From assembly GCA_037893225.1 (NCBI GenBank), contig JAZGUH010000112.1, positions 1,984,001 through 2,048,000 of the forward strand: a DNA stretch of 64,000 nt. Reading direction: 5' to 3'. The translations under genes and the position numbers were made by a program. The DNA is from Hippasteria phrygiana. Lineage: Eukaryota; Echinodermata; Asteroidea; Valvatida; Goniasteridae. Below are positions 50,451 to 62,671 of this stretch, one piece after another. Position 1 is the first letter of the stretch. Every line of letters starts with the position of its first letter. The notes under the pieces were generated by a model that saw only the letters and a list, made by a program, of their open reading frames with translations, was not told the origin of the DNA and made no database searches.

Positions 50451-51430
50451 ACCTCAATTTGCATGTTGACCCCAAGTGGGCGTGGTAAACCTTGGTGAAA
50501 CAATTTTGTCACTTTCTTTCAACATGAACGTTATGTTTTGCGTAACAGCGATATGTTTTAGGGTGTTTTCATAGAGATAATTGTGTAATATTTAACTATT
50601 CAAAGTCTCAAAGAAACAAATTTGCCAAAAAAGCAAAACAAAACAAATAGAAGAATTTTGACTTGAAAACTGTGACTAAGGACGACGGTGATATTGGGCA
50701 TATATATACCATTTAGGGACGTACTTAAAGTGGAGGAGAGGCTTCCTCAGATATTTAATTATGTATAGTATGTATACATAGTATTAATATATTGTATAGT
50801 ATGTTAACCAATATTAATTAAATATTAACCGATATAAAATCATTGATTTTCAGGAGCAGAGTTGCCGAATCTTGCTAACATAAACCGTTTCATTAAATTG
50901 CAGGACCGATTAAGTGTGGGAATGGCATAAAGTGCATACAGATCCATAGAGCTTCCAAATTACTGCTCCAACACGTAGTTCAAACGTTAATTACATTGAT
51001 GTTTTGATAACGTGGTATAAATGTTATGTGTAATGTTGTGATGATATTACGAAATAATGTTATGGCGACATGGTCTTACAAACGTTTTAGTGATACTTAC
51101 ATGACATTAATGAAAAAATGTTGGTGCGATGTTTTTTTGGGGGGGGGGGGGCGAACAATTTTTTTCCCGAAAAAGAGTTTTAAAAAACCCAAAAAAACTT
51201 AAACCGTGTACAAATCACAGATAAACGGAGGTTGCTTCCCTTTCTTTTACTTTGTTTTATTTTGTATGTGGGTGTACGCAGTGGCTGCCTTTTTGCGACG
51301 TCCGTAAAAAAAATGGTCTTGTTTGTTGTTTTCTTTGTTGCTTTTGGGGGGGGGGGGGGTGCATGGCCCCTTTGTGCCACCCCCACCCCCCCCCCCCCCC
51401 CCCGATCCCACCGTTTTCGGCATCCCCTTG
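50451..51430. other. Satellite flank, AACATT fragment and homopolymers
   Basis: Unique AT-rich sequence to about 50990, then a further fragment with ATGTTATG/AACGTT motifs to about 51130. Next comes a G11 run, a G13 run (about 51347) and a C16 run (about 51388) near 51130-51405. No gene supported. Confidence 0.6.
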
Positions 51431-54024
51431 TGAATTTTCGATGTTGGAAAAGCTAGTAGGCCTAGCCTACACACACACATAGCTGACCCTTTCACCAATA
51501 CGTGTGTACATTGTGCGAGGCCCTAGTGGTTTCCAGCGTAGGACGGAGGTCCTACGAAGCACTTAATCCGGCCAGGAAACGCGGACTGAAAAAGAAAAGA
51601 AATCACCCTGAAATATTTCGAGAATCGAGATTAAATTGCTACTTCCCGCTTATTTCGTGCCAGCCGTCAGGTCCCAATTCAACAGTTTATTAAAACACCA
51701 TCAGGGCCTATCAGGCCTATTTAATCCAAGATGAGTTACAAATGCATGTTTAAAACAGACTAGCCATTACTTTACTAAGTACTCAAATAATAGTAACATT
51801 AGATAATTGACATGATTGCTTCTGGGTAATCTTTTACATTTCAGTGCGTAATTAATGCTAGCAAATACGTCATAACGTAGATCCTATATATATGGTTGGG
51901 TTTATTTTATTAACTAACTGCTACATAACACGAGATCATCATCTTCTTGGTCAAAACTACGAATTTGTCTGACACAGGCCTGCATCACATAAAAAAACAT
52001 TATTTTTATCAGGGCTTTTCGTCATTTTGGGGATCAAGTTTATACCACCAAAATAGAGACTGTGGTGTGAGAATGTATTCAAAGACACAACTGTATTGTC
52101 TTATTAAAATGCAAGTAAAAACTTTTGCATAACCACACATAAATAGGCCTACACTTTGAAAATAATTTGATCAGATATGACCAGATATGTGAAAACGATA
52201 TCTATAAAACCTTCAAACTTCAAACTGAAGTAAAAGCCATAAACGCAATTTAAAAAAATGGATTCCACAGAGAAAAAAAATCAGTATAGTGGTCATTTGA
52301 CGGAGTACATTGTAGATAGTGGTTGATTTCTATGCAACAATTTGGAGCTAGAGGATGTCGGGTGTGGCCACATATTCAATTTGGCGGCGTTTGTTATAGT
52401 GAAGTCCTACAAGTTTAGTTACCTCTAATAACCAATAAATAACTTCCAGAATTTGTTGAGAAAAAATACCCACGGTAATAGCTGTATATGAAAGAGCGAC
52501 TACACCGGATTTTTTCAGTGAAATTTACAGCAAAGAAATCCATTCTATTTACAGCTACAGCTTTACTAAAACTGTATATAAAAAGCTTTAAAACATCCGA
52601 TCATGGAAAACAACCGCTTTCAAGATACATTGTTTACAAAATATTTGTTACTGACATGATTGTTATACAAAAAAGACACACACACAAAATTGTTCAAATT
52701 GTTCAATTTTGTGATGAACCCCCCGACCCCCGACCCCCCCCCCCCTAATTTTAGTCACTTAGTAGCATACATCATTTGCAAACATAAAAAACAAAACTAA
52801 TTACGAAATACCGTACTTGTAGACTGTCAGTAAATAGTAGTCTTAAGCACCCTGTGAAATCATAGCACCTGGTGTGCTGTCGTTTTCAAGAAATGTTGAA
52901 ATTTACAATCGTTTTCCAACGATTCATTGAACCCAGACTACTAGAACATATTTTTCTCTCTCTGTTTTCCCAGCATCTATGCACATAAAACTTTAAACAG
53001 GTCAGTGTTTCAGTATTTGCTAGCACGCTATAAAATACTAACCCCAAATCCATTTATTTCTGAAAATTACAGCAAAAGCAAATGATGTATACTACTTTTA
53101 ACTGTGCTTTTCAACTTTAGGCACCTGGTTTCCCTGCGGGATACTACATGTAAAGGTAAACATTTGCTTTTTATGTTTTTACACGTTTTGGTGAATCACG
53201 CCCCTACTAACTACTGTTTTCTGTAAAGCTGCAGCATTTCTTTAAACCGGCTTTAAGATCCGAGTACCATGATAGATTATAAACAGTTGTAGTCACACGT
53301 TTAAATCAGTGTTGGGGCAAAATCTGATTCCAAGGCCCAGGCCAAGGCCCGATGTAAAAATGACTAGATGTACTCATAACATTTAGCCACACCATCATGA
53401 ATCGCTTTTAAGAAGAGAAGAAACTGTCATTATTTGCAATCAGAATATTCATGGTGTAATTACTGTGAGTTTCTTTTAGCAAAGTCTTACCGGTAGGTAT
53501 ATGCCAAAGTGCTTTTTAGTTTCCAATATGTTTTAACTTTTGCCAAATATACACGGCAAAAACAATGTTTAGCAATTAAACACTTTTCTAAACACTTTCT
53601 TGCTTTCAGTAAACATGTTCACATACTAAACATATTTAGCGTATTGATGGCCATAGCGTTTTGCCATTGAACATTAGCTCCTAAAAACATGTTTTTGTGC
53701 ATTTTGTTATATAGAAATACACGTACACAGAAATACACGAAATAAAACGGGATCATGGTAATAATGTTAGTATGCAACATGCATAATGTGAAACTGAAAT
53801 TGTCAACGCAGATACCTAAGGTGTGTGTATGAGTTGTATGATTGCAGCAAGAATTCAAACCAAATTAATGTAACATTTATTTAAAGAAATAAATAAAACA
53901 ATTAAGGGCTTGAAGGGCAAGGCATTTTATCCCCAAGGCCAAGGCTTTTGCCCTCATGGCCAAGGCCCTAAAATCGAGCCTTGAGGCAAAGGCTCAGCAT
54001 CAAGGCATACATTACTAGTATAAA
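51431..54024. other. No gene recognised
   Basis: Short frames only. A C9 run near 52735 and a patch of degenerate AAGGCC(C/A)AAGG repeats (about 53330 and 53905-54005) are the only structured features. Confidence 0.5.
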
Positions 54025-54460
54025 TGTGACCCGCTCTGTAAAAAGGGCACATAAGTCGCTGTATGCTTTTACGAGTTATCGGCCGTTCAATGTGAAGAGG
54101 GTGAACAATTCTTCAAACAAGTGATTTTGAAGGGAGGAAATTTTTTGCATTTTTTGCAATTTCATAACCAAAATCTTTGATTTCAGCAAATAAAGTTGGA
54201 AAAAGAATGTGTTTTTGTCAAGTGCTTTTATCTGTTGCTTTGCTTTTTGTTTTTTTAAATGGCTAGTATCTCCTTAAGTCATTTCAAGAAATTCCTGAAA
54301 ACAAACATGCAAATTTCCAAATATCTCGTGATTGCAAAATGCTAGAGACCTCAGACATATACCATATGATGAAAGCTTATAAAATGGCCTTTCCAGCTAT
54401 ATATAAAACACTATTTTCAAATTTTGCAACATAAGTGCCCTTTTTGCAGAGCGGGTCACA
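54025..54460. mobile_element. 436-bp MITE with TGTGACCCGCTCTG termini
   Basis: Left end TGTGACCCGCTCTG-TAAAAAGGGCAC, right end GTGCCCTTTTTGCAGAGCGGGTCACA: inverted repeats of about 26 bp with one or two differences. No coding capacity. It lies just downstream of the PARP gene. Confidence 0.8.
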
Positions 54461-54737
54461 AATACACTTTGACAGAAAATATTTTTCAACAATGAATTGT
54501 TGTTTCAGTAGTTCCTTGGGTTGTTCTGTCCCATGCAGTTTTTCAACTCTAAATTCTCAGTGTATAAAACAATCAGGTTTTGAGGTCCTTTCTAAAGCAT
54601 GTTATACATAATATCTCGGCAGAGAACTCTATCTGGGGATTGGGGATAGGTTTGCAGGGCCATGATGCATTTAAATGTCTGACCACAACCACACTTGCCT
54701 GAAAGTCCCGAACACTGATAGACTAGAGACATACTTG

Positions 54738-55021
54738 TTACTGGAATTTGATGAGATATTCTGGGTAAGCTTGGGTGTCATGAAAAATGACATAGATGCC
54801 GGGCTGGTTCATGTTGTCAACCACACTGTCATACAACTGGTCTGGATTTTGGGGTTTGCTCGGAGGAGCAATCATACCATGGCTGCCTCTTGTGTAGTCT
54901 CCAACAAGAACTTTTGTCAAGTACACATGCTTTGTACCATTTGCATTGGGCTTTGCATATTGTGGCTGTGCAGAGTAGTTGGCATTCACGGCAAAGTAGG
55001 TTCCGTTGCCAAATGCATTTG
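54738..55021 (-). CDS. PARP14/15-like gene, terminal exon (catalytic C-terminal half)
   Basis: The acceptor CTCTAG|CA at 55021 is in phase with the donor at 59348. Encodes A-N-A-F-G-N-G-T-Y-F-A-V (the Tyr of the ADP-ribosyltransferase triad, codon about 54996-54998), then Y-S-A-Q-P-Q-Y-A, HVYLTKVLVGDYTRGSHGMI, APPSKPQNP, YDSVVDNM, YVIFHDTQAYPEYLIKFQ, and stop TAA at 54738. This is the C-terminal half of the PARP catalytic fold. The final YPEYLI strand follows the pattern of PARP14/15-type mono-ADP-ribosyltransferases, described in the literature as H-Y-L rather than the H-Y-E of PARP1. The enzyme transfers ADP-ribose from NAD+ to proteins or nucleic acids. Context: last of four visible exons. 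Confidence 0.92.
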
Positions 55022-55389
55022 CTAGAGAAAGGGTATGAAAATAAAACAAATAAGTATGTTGCTACTGAGATGCATTTGAAGCAAAACAAAATGTCGAAAA
55101 TGATGTTTTTGAACACAATGATATAGAGACGTCACTCAAGTGCACCTGACGACATCATGCTTTTGCTCATGAACATTAACATTTGCATTCACAAAAAAAA
55201 AATGTTTGTCTTTTTTATTTTAAATTAACTTTTATTTCCATGGTTATATAAAAAAACATTTTTGGCACCTTCTGTCTTAAGTTACATGTACATCTATTTC
55301 AAATAAACAAAATAAAACCTTTTTTTTGGCAACTTAAAGACTTATAAAGACTGCTGTTTTGAAATACGCTTTGTAAATACTTGTTTCCT

Positions 55390-55420
<31 letters not shown>

Positions 55421-56399
55421 GCCCAAAAAGTTAAATGGGGAAATAAAATAAAACATTTGTATCATCTTTGGCATATTGAGATTTGGATTTGGATACCAAA
55501 CATATTTCTGTTGTACTTTAATTAGGCTAAAAAATAAAACTTGTGTTGCCCTTAAAAGGGAAAAATCAGGAAAGAGGGTCGGGTCGGCCAGTCAATTTTT
55601 TGTACCATCCATGAAAACATCAAAGAATACTACATGTCGTATAACTCAGAAGTCGGGAGGCAAAAAGTAAGCTTATTTAAAAGTGAGATTATAGCGAAAT
55701 ACAGGGCTGTGCCGTCAACGCTGTATCTAAAGATAACGATTTTCAAAAAAAACTTGTTCATTTTGTGCGGGAAAAGGTGAGATTTTGAAAATTCAAAAAA
55801 CAAAACAAAAAAAACACGATCCGACTTTTGTGACCTTTAGGGTTCTATTTAGGGTTCTACTTTAGTGTGGAATGCAATAAGCCAGTTCGGTATTTCAACT
55901 GTGCATGTGCACAATCGGTCAAAGTTATCCCGAATGACAATTGAACTAATGTGCCACACATTAGGTTAACAGTAAACAATTCCTTAAAATAGGAGGGAGC
56001 CATAATTATCCTGAATAAATAGACATAAAAAGTATATACAGGGCAGTTCAAATTGATGGAAACCCATAGACTAGGTGACATTTTTGAAAAATTGACATGA
56101 AGAGGCATTTCTGAGAAGTTGGTAAATTAGCCCTCTTTACCAAATTTGAGGGTATTATTGGATAATTTATGTTTACAACCTAAATGTTTAGCCCTTTACC
56201 TAACTAGAATGGCAAAGCCGTCATAGCTCGCTGTTAAAGGCAGGAGGAGAGGGCCCACACCCACCCTCCACCCCAACTACAAAAAATATTAATCCCATCC
56301 CGTCTGCACCTGAATCTCATTCTATCCATTTTAATATAACAAAGAGGAATAAGTTTTAAATATTTGGTAATTCGTCAAACAATCCACAAGGGAAACTGA
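55022..56399 (-). other. PARP intron, first part
   Basis: Part of the 4.3-kb intron 55022-59347. Holds a poly-C run of about 30 near 55394-55424. No further exon seen. Confidence 0.6.
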
Positions 56400-56409
56400 C
56401 TAGGTAAAT

Positions 56410-56570
56410 TTGAATACATTTTCAAAGTGAACAAAAAAACTGGCAGGAGCGGGATTTGAACGTGCGACCTCCGGGTTACCGTACCTGCGCTCTACCAACT
56501 GAGCTATCTTGCCCTATATGTTGGCAGTCTCCCAAATTATCAGTATCTTTGCTCGGGTGGGCGCTAGTCA
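56410..56570 (-). mobile_element. tRNA-derived SINE, copy 1
   Basis: Reading the minus strand: GACTGCCAACATATAGGGCA, then a tRNA-like head with A box TAGCTCAGTTGGTAGAGCG and B box GGTCGCACGTTCAAATCCC, ending CTCCTGCCAGTTTTTTTGTT. The acceptor and D arms fold well (one mismatch in the acceptor). The anticodon loop lacks U33 and the T stem has mismatches, so it is not a working tRNA gene. Two related copies lie in the same gene (58985 and 61030). Confidence 0.7.
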
Positions 56571-57309
56571 GAAGTCATATTTTAATCCACGGCATTTTAA
56601 AAAATTTCAGCACCGTGCACAGCGGCGAAAAAAGATTGACATTTAAACCTTGATGTTGCACAACTCGACTGTGTGGCGCGTACGTGCAGTGGTGCACGGT
56701 GGTACGTCCGGTCCAATCGTTGGCATAAACAATGAAAACGCTGCCTGTCGTCGGCAAAACGCAACATCGCCCAGAGTCTGAAATTTGCAGCCACAGATAT
56801 TTCCTAAAACCCATGGGCCAGCGTTCGCCATAAACATCGAACATAAGCCATTCGACGTCCACAATGCGACTTCGGTCATTTGACCGATTAGTGCAAACTG
56901 CTGCTAGCTTGGATTTTGGTGCAAATGTTCACCATGTATGTGCAGTACCATGCAGCCGCGATTGCGATCGGCAGCAGCAATGGCGCTGGCCGAATGAATG
57001 CACAGTGAATCTAGCGTGGACTACACTACGACACAAAATACTGAAGGGCAATTACATTTTTTTAAATTTCGCGAGCCCTGGGAGCTCGATATTTTTGACA
57101 GCGCCGTCCCTTCATAGAAGAACCGCCCCAGTAAATCGCTTTGGACAAGGCTTTACCCTTTCACAGGCTATAACGAACGTTGCGACATCTGGTCCGCTTC
57201 GAACAAATAATAATTCCACATGAAGATGGGCCAAGACTTAAGCCGTAGTAGACCAATCACGCAGTTCAGTGAGTCCACCTCGCACACGTGCACGGATCCA
57301 AAATTACCT

Positions 57310-58285
57310 GTGAATGCACAGGCCTAGTTATGACGGTCCCAGAGTAGCTCGTGAATTAGATTGTTTGTCGTCGGCAGCCAATCCCTATATAGTGCAACAA
57401 AAACTCACGGCAGAAATTGAATTGGCAGGATTGCTGGACCCTCTGGTGAGCAACCTTTTCCTAATTTACAGTGCTCTCCCATTGGGTGGCACCGTCGAAA
57501 CATGAACCAAATAAATACCGCTTTAATAATCCATCATCTTTCCTTCCCAGCTGGACAGTCGGTAAATTATTTTATTGACAAAGATCTGTGTAGTTCACTA
57601 TGCTATGCTCCCTTTGATAAAGCGGTGCAATTGGCTGCGCAAGTTGGGGAGTGTGTTTGGTTGCTTATAAGGTGGATATTAAGTCTACTTTTCGGTTATT
57701 ACCAGTGTCTCCTACTGATTATGAATTGCTTGGGTTTAAATTTGGTGGAATGTATTACTATGGTAAGTGTTTGCTGGTGGGTTGTAGTATTTCCTGTTCA
57801 CAATTTGAGAAGTTTAGCACGGTTTTTAAATTTCGAGTAAAGTTTGTTTCTCGATCTGTGTTTTTTGGCTCACTATTGATGATTTTTTGTTTGTGGGAGA
57901 ATCATTTGCAGCTTGTGCAGATTTGGTTATAACACATTCAAAAGCGTATGTGCTGAGCTTGGTGTCCCTTTTGCGGAAGAAAAAACAGTTGAGCCGGTTC
58001 AGACTATCACATATTTAGTGTTAGAGATTGATGCAGTTGCAGGACAAATTCAGGTTCTCCAGGAAAGGTCACTGCGATTACTCAGCAGATCCACATGGCA
58101 CTAGGCAAGCGAAATATTTCGCTGGTCGAAATTTAGTCCATTGCTGGTTCCCTTAATTTCCTGTGCAGGGCAATTCCTCCTGGCCGGGCCTTTTTGCGAC
58201 GCTCAATTGCCCTTGACATGGCCTTATCATAAGATTCGTATTTCCAAGGGTGCAAGGATTTCATTAAACACTTTAATGGGACTTC
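57310..58285 (+). pseudogene. DIRS-like reverse transcriptase remnant
   Basis: Several frames in order give N-P-Y-I-V-Q-Q-K-L-T-A-E-I-E-L, then LSFPAGQSVNYFIDKD, VDIKSTFRLLPVSPTDYELL (RT motif A region), MYYYGKCLLVGCSISCSQFE (motif B region), and near 58190 GRAFLRR-type and R-I-S-K-G-A-R motifs. Motif order and wording are those of DIRS/Ngaro-type RT-RNase H. Multiple stops and frame changes. It lies in the long PARP intron. No split direct repeats or tyrosine recombinase could be tied to it. Confidence 0.65.
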
Positions 58286-58302
58286 AGTATTTGCCAATAT
58301 AC

Positions 58303-58463
58303 AAATAATGAATGTTTATGAGTGGGTGCGATGGTAAAAATAATTTCATGAGGTGACAGATTGAATGTTCCATTCCATGAGGCAAAGCCGAGTGGAATGG
58401 GACATTCCATCTGTCACCGAATGAAACTATTCTTAACGAACGTGAAACATTCATTATTTGTTT
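58303..58463. repeat. Palindromic MITE-like element
   Basis: Outer inverted repeat CAAATAATGAATGTTT / GAAACATTCATTATTTG, with an inner palindrome around GGCAAAGCCGAGTGGAATGG. No coding content. Confidence 0.7.
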
Positions 58464-58488
58464 TATACAAAACCTGACTAAATCCTCG

Positions 58489-58785
58489 TCATATTGCATG
58501 CATGGATTTCTTTGTGTACAACTTGCCGTTTTCCCTTCTCAGTCCCGCATAAAACCGCGACAAAAAGTTGTCCAGTTCCGAATCAGTTAAAGCTTCAATT
58601 GTTGTTCCTGTGTGTCTTGCAAATTCCTCTAATCGTTTGACTGCATATTTGATTTGTCTCTTTTTGTTAGCAGCGTCAGCATCGCCTACGAGTTTCAATA
58701 TTTCATCGTCTGTTAGGACAACAAAACGCAGTTCGGGAACAACGTTCGCCATTTTGTGTGAATGACAGCTGTGTTGTAGCGCCAC
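58489..58785 (-). pseudogene. Crypton-type recombinase N-terminal fragment
   Basis: Frame from ATG 58785, more likely from MANVVPELRFVVLTDDE at 58752. It contains KKRQIKYAVKRLEEFARHTG, then LTDSELDNFLSRFYAGLRRE and LYTKKSMHAI, and then stops. The pattern K-x-x-x-x-A-V-x-x-x-x-x-F ... L-D-x-x-L-x-x-F-Y-A-x-x-R ... G-x-x-Y matches the N-terminal SAM-like domain of Crypton-related proteins abundant in invertebrates (DUF3504 type). The catalytic tyrosine recombinase domain is absent; the MITE follows. Possibly a cut element; a host exon cannot be excluded. Confidence 0.45.
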
Positions 58786-58984
58786 CTATAAATTTAGACC
58801 GTGAAATTCGCAAAGTTACATCACATGCCTACCGTGTGATGTAACTTCTCGCGGCGTGCGATGGAACGAATAATTCAATGCACGTGATTGACGATCCACC
58901 AATCAGATAGCGGGGATTTATTTAGGCGTTGTATAAAATGAGATAGCAGATATTGTCCCGTTTTCAGATGTCCCGTTTCAGGTT

Positions 58985-59205
58985 AGTCGCTCAAATTGTC
59001 AGTTTTCTTTGTTCGGGGACACTAGTCAGAAGTCTTAAACCCAGAATGCCATATAGCCATTACGCCAAATTTTGCGATAAAACCTGGGAAGAACATTGGG
59101 GAGATCACTCAATGAGGATATGACTTTTTAACTTATAATTCGTCAAACAAACAACAAGGGAAACTGACTTGGTAAATTTGAATCAATTTTCAAAGTGAAC
59201 AAAGA
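58985..59205 (-). mobile_element. SINE fragment, copy 2
   Basis: Pieces of the same SINE without its tRNA-like middle: AATTCGTCAAACAA-ACAAGGGAAACTGAC and GGTAAATTTGAAT-ATTTTCAAAGTGAACA on one side, GACACTAGTCAGAAGTC on the other. Confidence 0.55.
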
Positions 59206-59347
59206 ATGGTAAGAAGTTATTTAAAAAAAGAAAGAAAGAAAGACTATGCTTTGTTTCAAGTGGTTCAATAATGTCAAGCGAGTGAAGCAGATTACCATGG
59301 ACAAACTTATCTGCACATATTAAAGATTTGCGCATCAATACTCTTAC

Positions 59348-59522
59348 CATTCTTGCCACAGAAGCTGCGATTGAATCCATTACTGTTGATCTTCTTGCAC
59401 GTTGACTCATCTGTGCCGTGGAACAATGTCTTTTCAATGTTGGCTCGACCAAGGCGGGCCTCCATCGCTGCCTTACGAGCCTGGTATTGCAGCAACAGAT
59501 CTTTGTTCTGAATTCTTTGTAT
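59348..59522 (-). CDS. PARP14/15-like gene, catalytic exon with triad histidine
   Basis: Acceptor GATAG|ATACAA at 59522 and donor ATG|GTAAGAG after 59348; 58 codons plus one base. It begins IQRIQNKDLLLQYQ, the helix that follows the donor-loop strand in PARP catalytic domains, continues M-E-A-R-L-G-R, and has T-L-F-H-G-T-D-E (the H-G-T, triad His codon about 59418-59420), then N-G-F-N-R-S-F-C-G-K-N. Phase 0 at the start and phase 1 at the end agree with the neighbouring exons. H-G-T binds the nicotinamide-ribose of NAD+. Confidence 0.92.
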
Positions 59523-60375
59523 CTATCAAGATAGATTGATCAATAAATTTATCTCTACATGTACTTGGTGATATTTCGTCCAATCCAATGCCATTTCGTC
59601 GCAATGCCAATGAAACTGTGTAGTTTCTGTCAGCAAGAAAGAATTTCACTTTTAGTTAGGAGCAAAAGAGGTTATAACCAAATAGTTTAGGCAAGATTTT
59701 GAAGAAAATTGCTTATTACCAGAAAAGGGATTATTTTTAGTGGAAGCTTCACATAATTTGATGGTGCTGATGAGTCCGAAAACTTATATAGCTTAATTTT
59801 TAGTCCTTGACGTAAAAATCTGGTCTAGAAATTAACAAGACTAAAGAGCAGTATCACCTACTATAAGTTTGTCAAAAACAGTCGGACATCAACTTTCCTG
59901 GCATTAATTTTGTATATAAAATAGAGTGGAAACAGACTAGCTAGCCAGGTATTTTTTTTACTGTACTCTGTATATGGATGTCTTACACCAGGTACAGACT
60001 GATTCGTGGTGATTGCGGATAGACATAAACAGTGAGAAACAACAACTGTGTGCGGACTACATGTAAATCTCTTAAAAAAATAGGTTGACTGGTTTGGACA
60101 AATGGTAGAATGTCTTCTGCTCTTTGTCTTGGTAATATCTGAATCTTTGTTTTTACATAAAGGGCTAAACAAAACTTGAGGTTGGTAAAGAGTTTCGAAC
60201 TTAAAGGCCGTGTACATGATTGGTCATATAGTTGCAATTTTCAAAAATGGGCGGATTAGGGGGAAATTTATAGGAAATGTCGTTCCACTGACCTGTTCAA
60301 AGTTTTGCGTTGTTGGATGGCGAAAAACCGCGAGAAAAATGGCGCTCGTTTTTCAACCGTCGGGCGGATGATAGC

Positions 60376-60482
60376 CTTTAGTCAAGGCTTGCGTGGCTAC
60401 CAGCTGGACACGTGACGCGCCCTGAATGCCAGCATGTCCAGCGCGCCACTCGTCCGGGTAGCCACGAGCGCCTTGACTAAAG
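60376..60482. repeat. Inverted-repeat MITE (TTTAGTCAAGGC termini)
   Basis: TTTAGTCAAGGCTTGCGTGGCTACC at the left and GGTAGCCACGAGCGCCTTGACTAAA at the right around a GC-rich centre. Confidence 0.75.
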
Positions 60483-61029
60483 TCTACAGGGCAGTTTTCC
60501 AACAATTTCCAGCTGGAAATCGTTGGAAGACGATATAAATTTCCACTTTTCTTGACAACGACAGCACACCTAGTGCCATAATTTCACAGGATAATTGAGA
60601 CTACTATTAACTTACAGTCTAGTAAGGTATTTTGTGATAATTCAGTAAAAAAAATATTGGAGAATTACCAATCATGTACACACACTACCAAATTAGGCCT
60701 CTGCTCAAAAATGCCTCTTCGTGTCACTTTTGCAAAATCTTGTCTAGCATGCAACCAGAATTTCTCTTTGAAACCCTATTAAATCACTTCAGTTTAAGAG
60801 TCTATTTTTTTAATACATGTACAATTAGACCAAATTCCAAAGAACTAAAACAAGCAGATATACCTGTTCTATTAATACTAATTCTTTTCCAACATGAATA
60901 TAGTGTCTGATATTCAAAATTGTTTTGGGTTGAATTTCCAGCCCTAGCTAATCAGAAAACTACAAAGTCAAATGTCATGCATTATCTAACAACAAAATGA
61001 AGCCAATGAAATTGTATTTAATAACTTCA

Positions 61030-61215
61030 AAATGACTTCTGACTAGTGCCCCCGAACAAAGACACTGACAATTTGGGAGACTGCCAACATAGGGAAAGAT
61101 ATATAGCTTTTTGATAGTTGGTAGAGCAAACAGGTATTTCAGAGGTCGCTGGCTTGAATCCCGCTCCTGCCAGTTTTCTTTGCTCAATTTGAAGAATTGT
61201 ATTCACACTTTGTGA
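61030..61215 (+). mobile_element. tRNA-derived SINE, copy 3
   Basis: GACTGCCAACATAGGGAAAG, a diverged A box (TAGTTGGTAGAGC), B box GGTCGCTGGCTTGAATCCC, then CTCCTGCCAGTTTTCTTTGC. Opposite orientation to copy 1 and more diverged in the head. Its upstream GACTTCTGACTAGTGCCCCC is shared with the other copies. Confidence 0.65.
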
Positions 61216-61317
61216 CTCGACTTGATCTCATCGACGTAGTGACACAACTCAACTTGAGTGACAAAATATAGTGACACGTTACACCAATGGTTGACAAGAT
61301 GAACTATGTACATGTAC

Positions 61318-61463
61318 CTCAAGAATTGGAGTCCCTCCCATGGTTGCTTGGAAACTTGCTTCTACAGTGGTGTATTCTGAGGATCCTACACTCAGTGGTG
61401 CCATTGTGAAGTGCTCTGTCTTATTCATGGGAATCCAGTTGCTTGGCAATTTAAATGTAGCAG
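61318..61463 (-). CDS. PARP14/15-like gene, exon with start of catalytic domain
   Basis: Acceptor GGCCAG|CT at 61463 and donor GAG|GTACATG after 61318. The first two bases complete the codon left by the exon at 62672. Encodes A-A-T-F-K-L-P-S-N-W-I-P-M-N-K-T, then L-S-V-G-S-S-E-Y-T-T-V-E-A-S-F-Q-A-T-M-G-G: the L-P-x-x-W-x-x-M and S-x-E-Y-x-x-V-x-x-x-F signatures of the first strand and helix of the PARP catalytic domain. Ends in phase 0, matching the next exon. Confidence 0.9.
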
Positions 61464-62671
61464 CTGGCCAAACAAGTACAGAAATGATGATTTCACATGT
61501 ATCAGTTTTAAAAATACATGTATGATGTACACTATAATGCAAATACACCACTTGAGTATACACATCCAGCCAAAACCAGTCCTTTAGACAGAAGCTAGCG
61601 TACCATAAACATACCAGTGCATATTACTCACTATGTTTAACCACATAGAAACTCTGTTACAAACATTGTGTTTTTTTTTACATGTATATCAACAACTGCG
61701 CAATTGTAAACTGTACATTTACAAAGAAGTTATGTAAATATACAAAGCTCATTTTTTGACTTGTTCATTCACAGGGAATCTATACTGTTATCCTACATGA
61801 ATCTCATTATGCGGAAGCTGACCAATCAGAATTGAGTAAATTTGTGTGCGCAAAAATTCTCTTTAAATTGCTGTTCCAAGTCCAAAAACACTCTTTCTTT
61901 ATCATAATAGGTAATTTGTCAAGCAAAAAATGTACAGAATTACTTTTATCAAAACAATATTAAATAATGTTATTATTGCATCCCCGTTCATGTTCAAAAT
62001 ATTGAAACAGTTGATTGCGAACCATGACTTCATAATGGTTCGACCGAAAGAATATAAAACCAAACTGCACAATGCTATCATGTGTATATGTAATAGTATC
62101 TATACACTGTAGGAATATGTATTATGTATTATGCAGATTGCACAGCAATCACGCTGTATATTTACAAAGGTTAAGCTGTATTTTCACAATGCAGTGATTG
62201 TTATGTAACAGAAATTACATGCGGCCCTCTGTTGATGTAGAGGAAACTTACAGCAGAATAAATTTATCACATAAAAAGTAGCTGTAACGAAAATGTCTGT
62301 TGAGGTACAATAAAAACTTATCTACTGTCCAGAAAAGTAGCCCTAATTGTGGTGCCAATTGACATACGGAAACACTGTAAATATACAGCGAGTAAATTTT
62401 TCAACCCTCATTCAACCCTGCATCGCTTCACACTCATTTAAGTTCAACCTGCGGTATACCCCACACTACTGTTTTCAACCCGTATGAAAGTTTCATCCAA
62501 GCTTGAGAATCCATGGTCTAGATCGGGGTTGAACCTCGATCTGAAGTGAAACCAATCTCCGGGATAATGCAGAGATTACTTGGGGTTGAAAATTGTCAAG
62601 TGTGAAAACCCTGCATCAGCCTCAAGATTTGTGGAGTGTGAATGGAGTTTTGATAGGAGTACACATCCTAC

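Noticed and set aside
51232..51498. Several overlapping 60-80 codon ORFs around poly-G/poly-C tracts
   Set aside because: Low-complexity glycine/proline frames on both strands with no other support.
56440..56515. Functional tRNA gene on the minus strand
   Set aside because: The A and B boxes are good, but the anticodon loop lacks U33, the T stem has mismatches, and flanking sequence is shared with other dispersed copies, so it is a SINE.
62390..62620. Possible MITE with TTTTTCAACCC / GGGGTTGAAAA ends
   Set aside because: The inverted ends are short and no target duplication or extended pairing is visible, so it is left unannotated.
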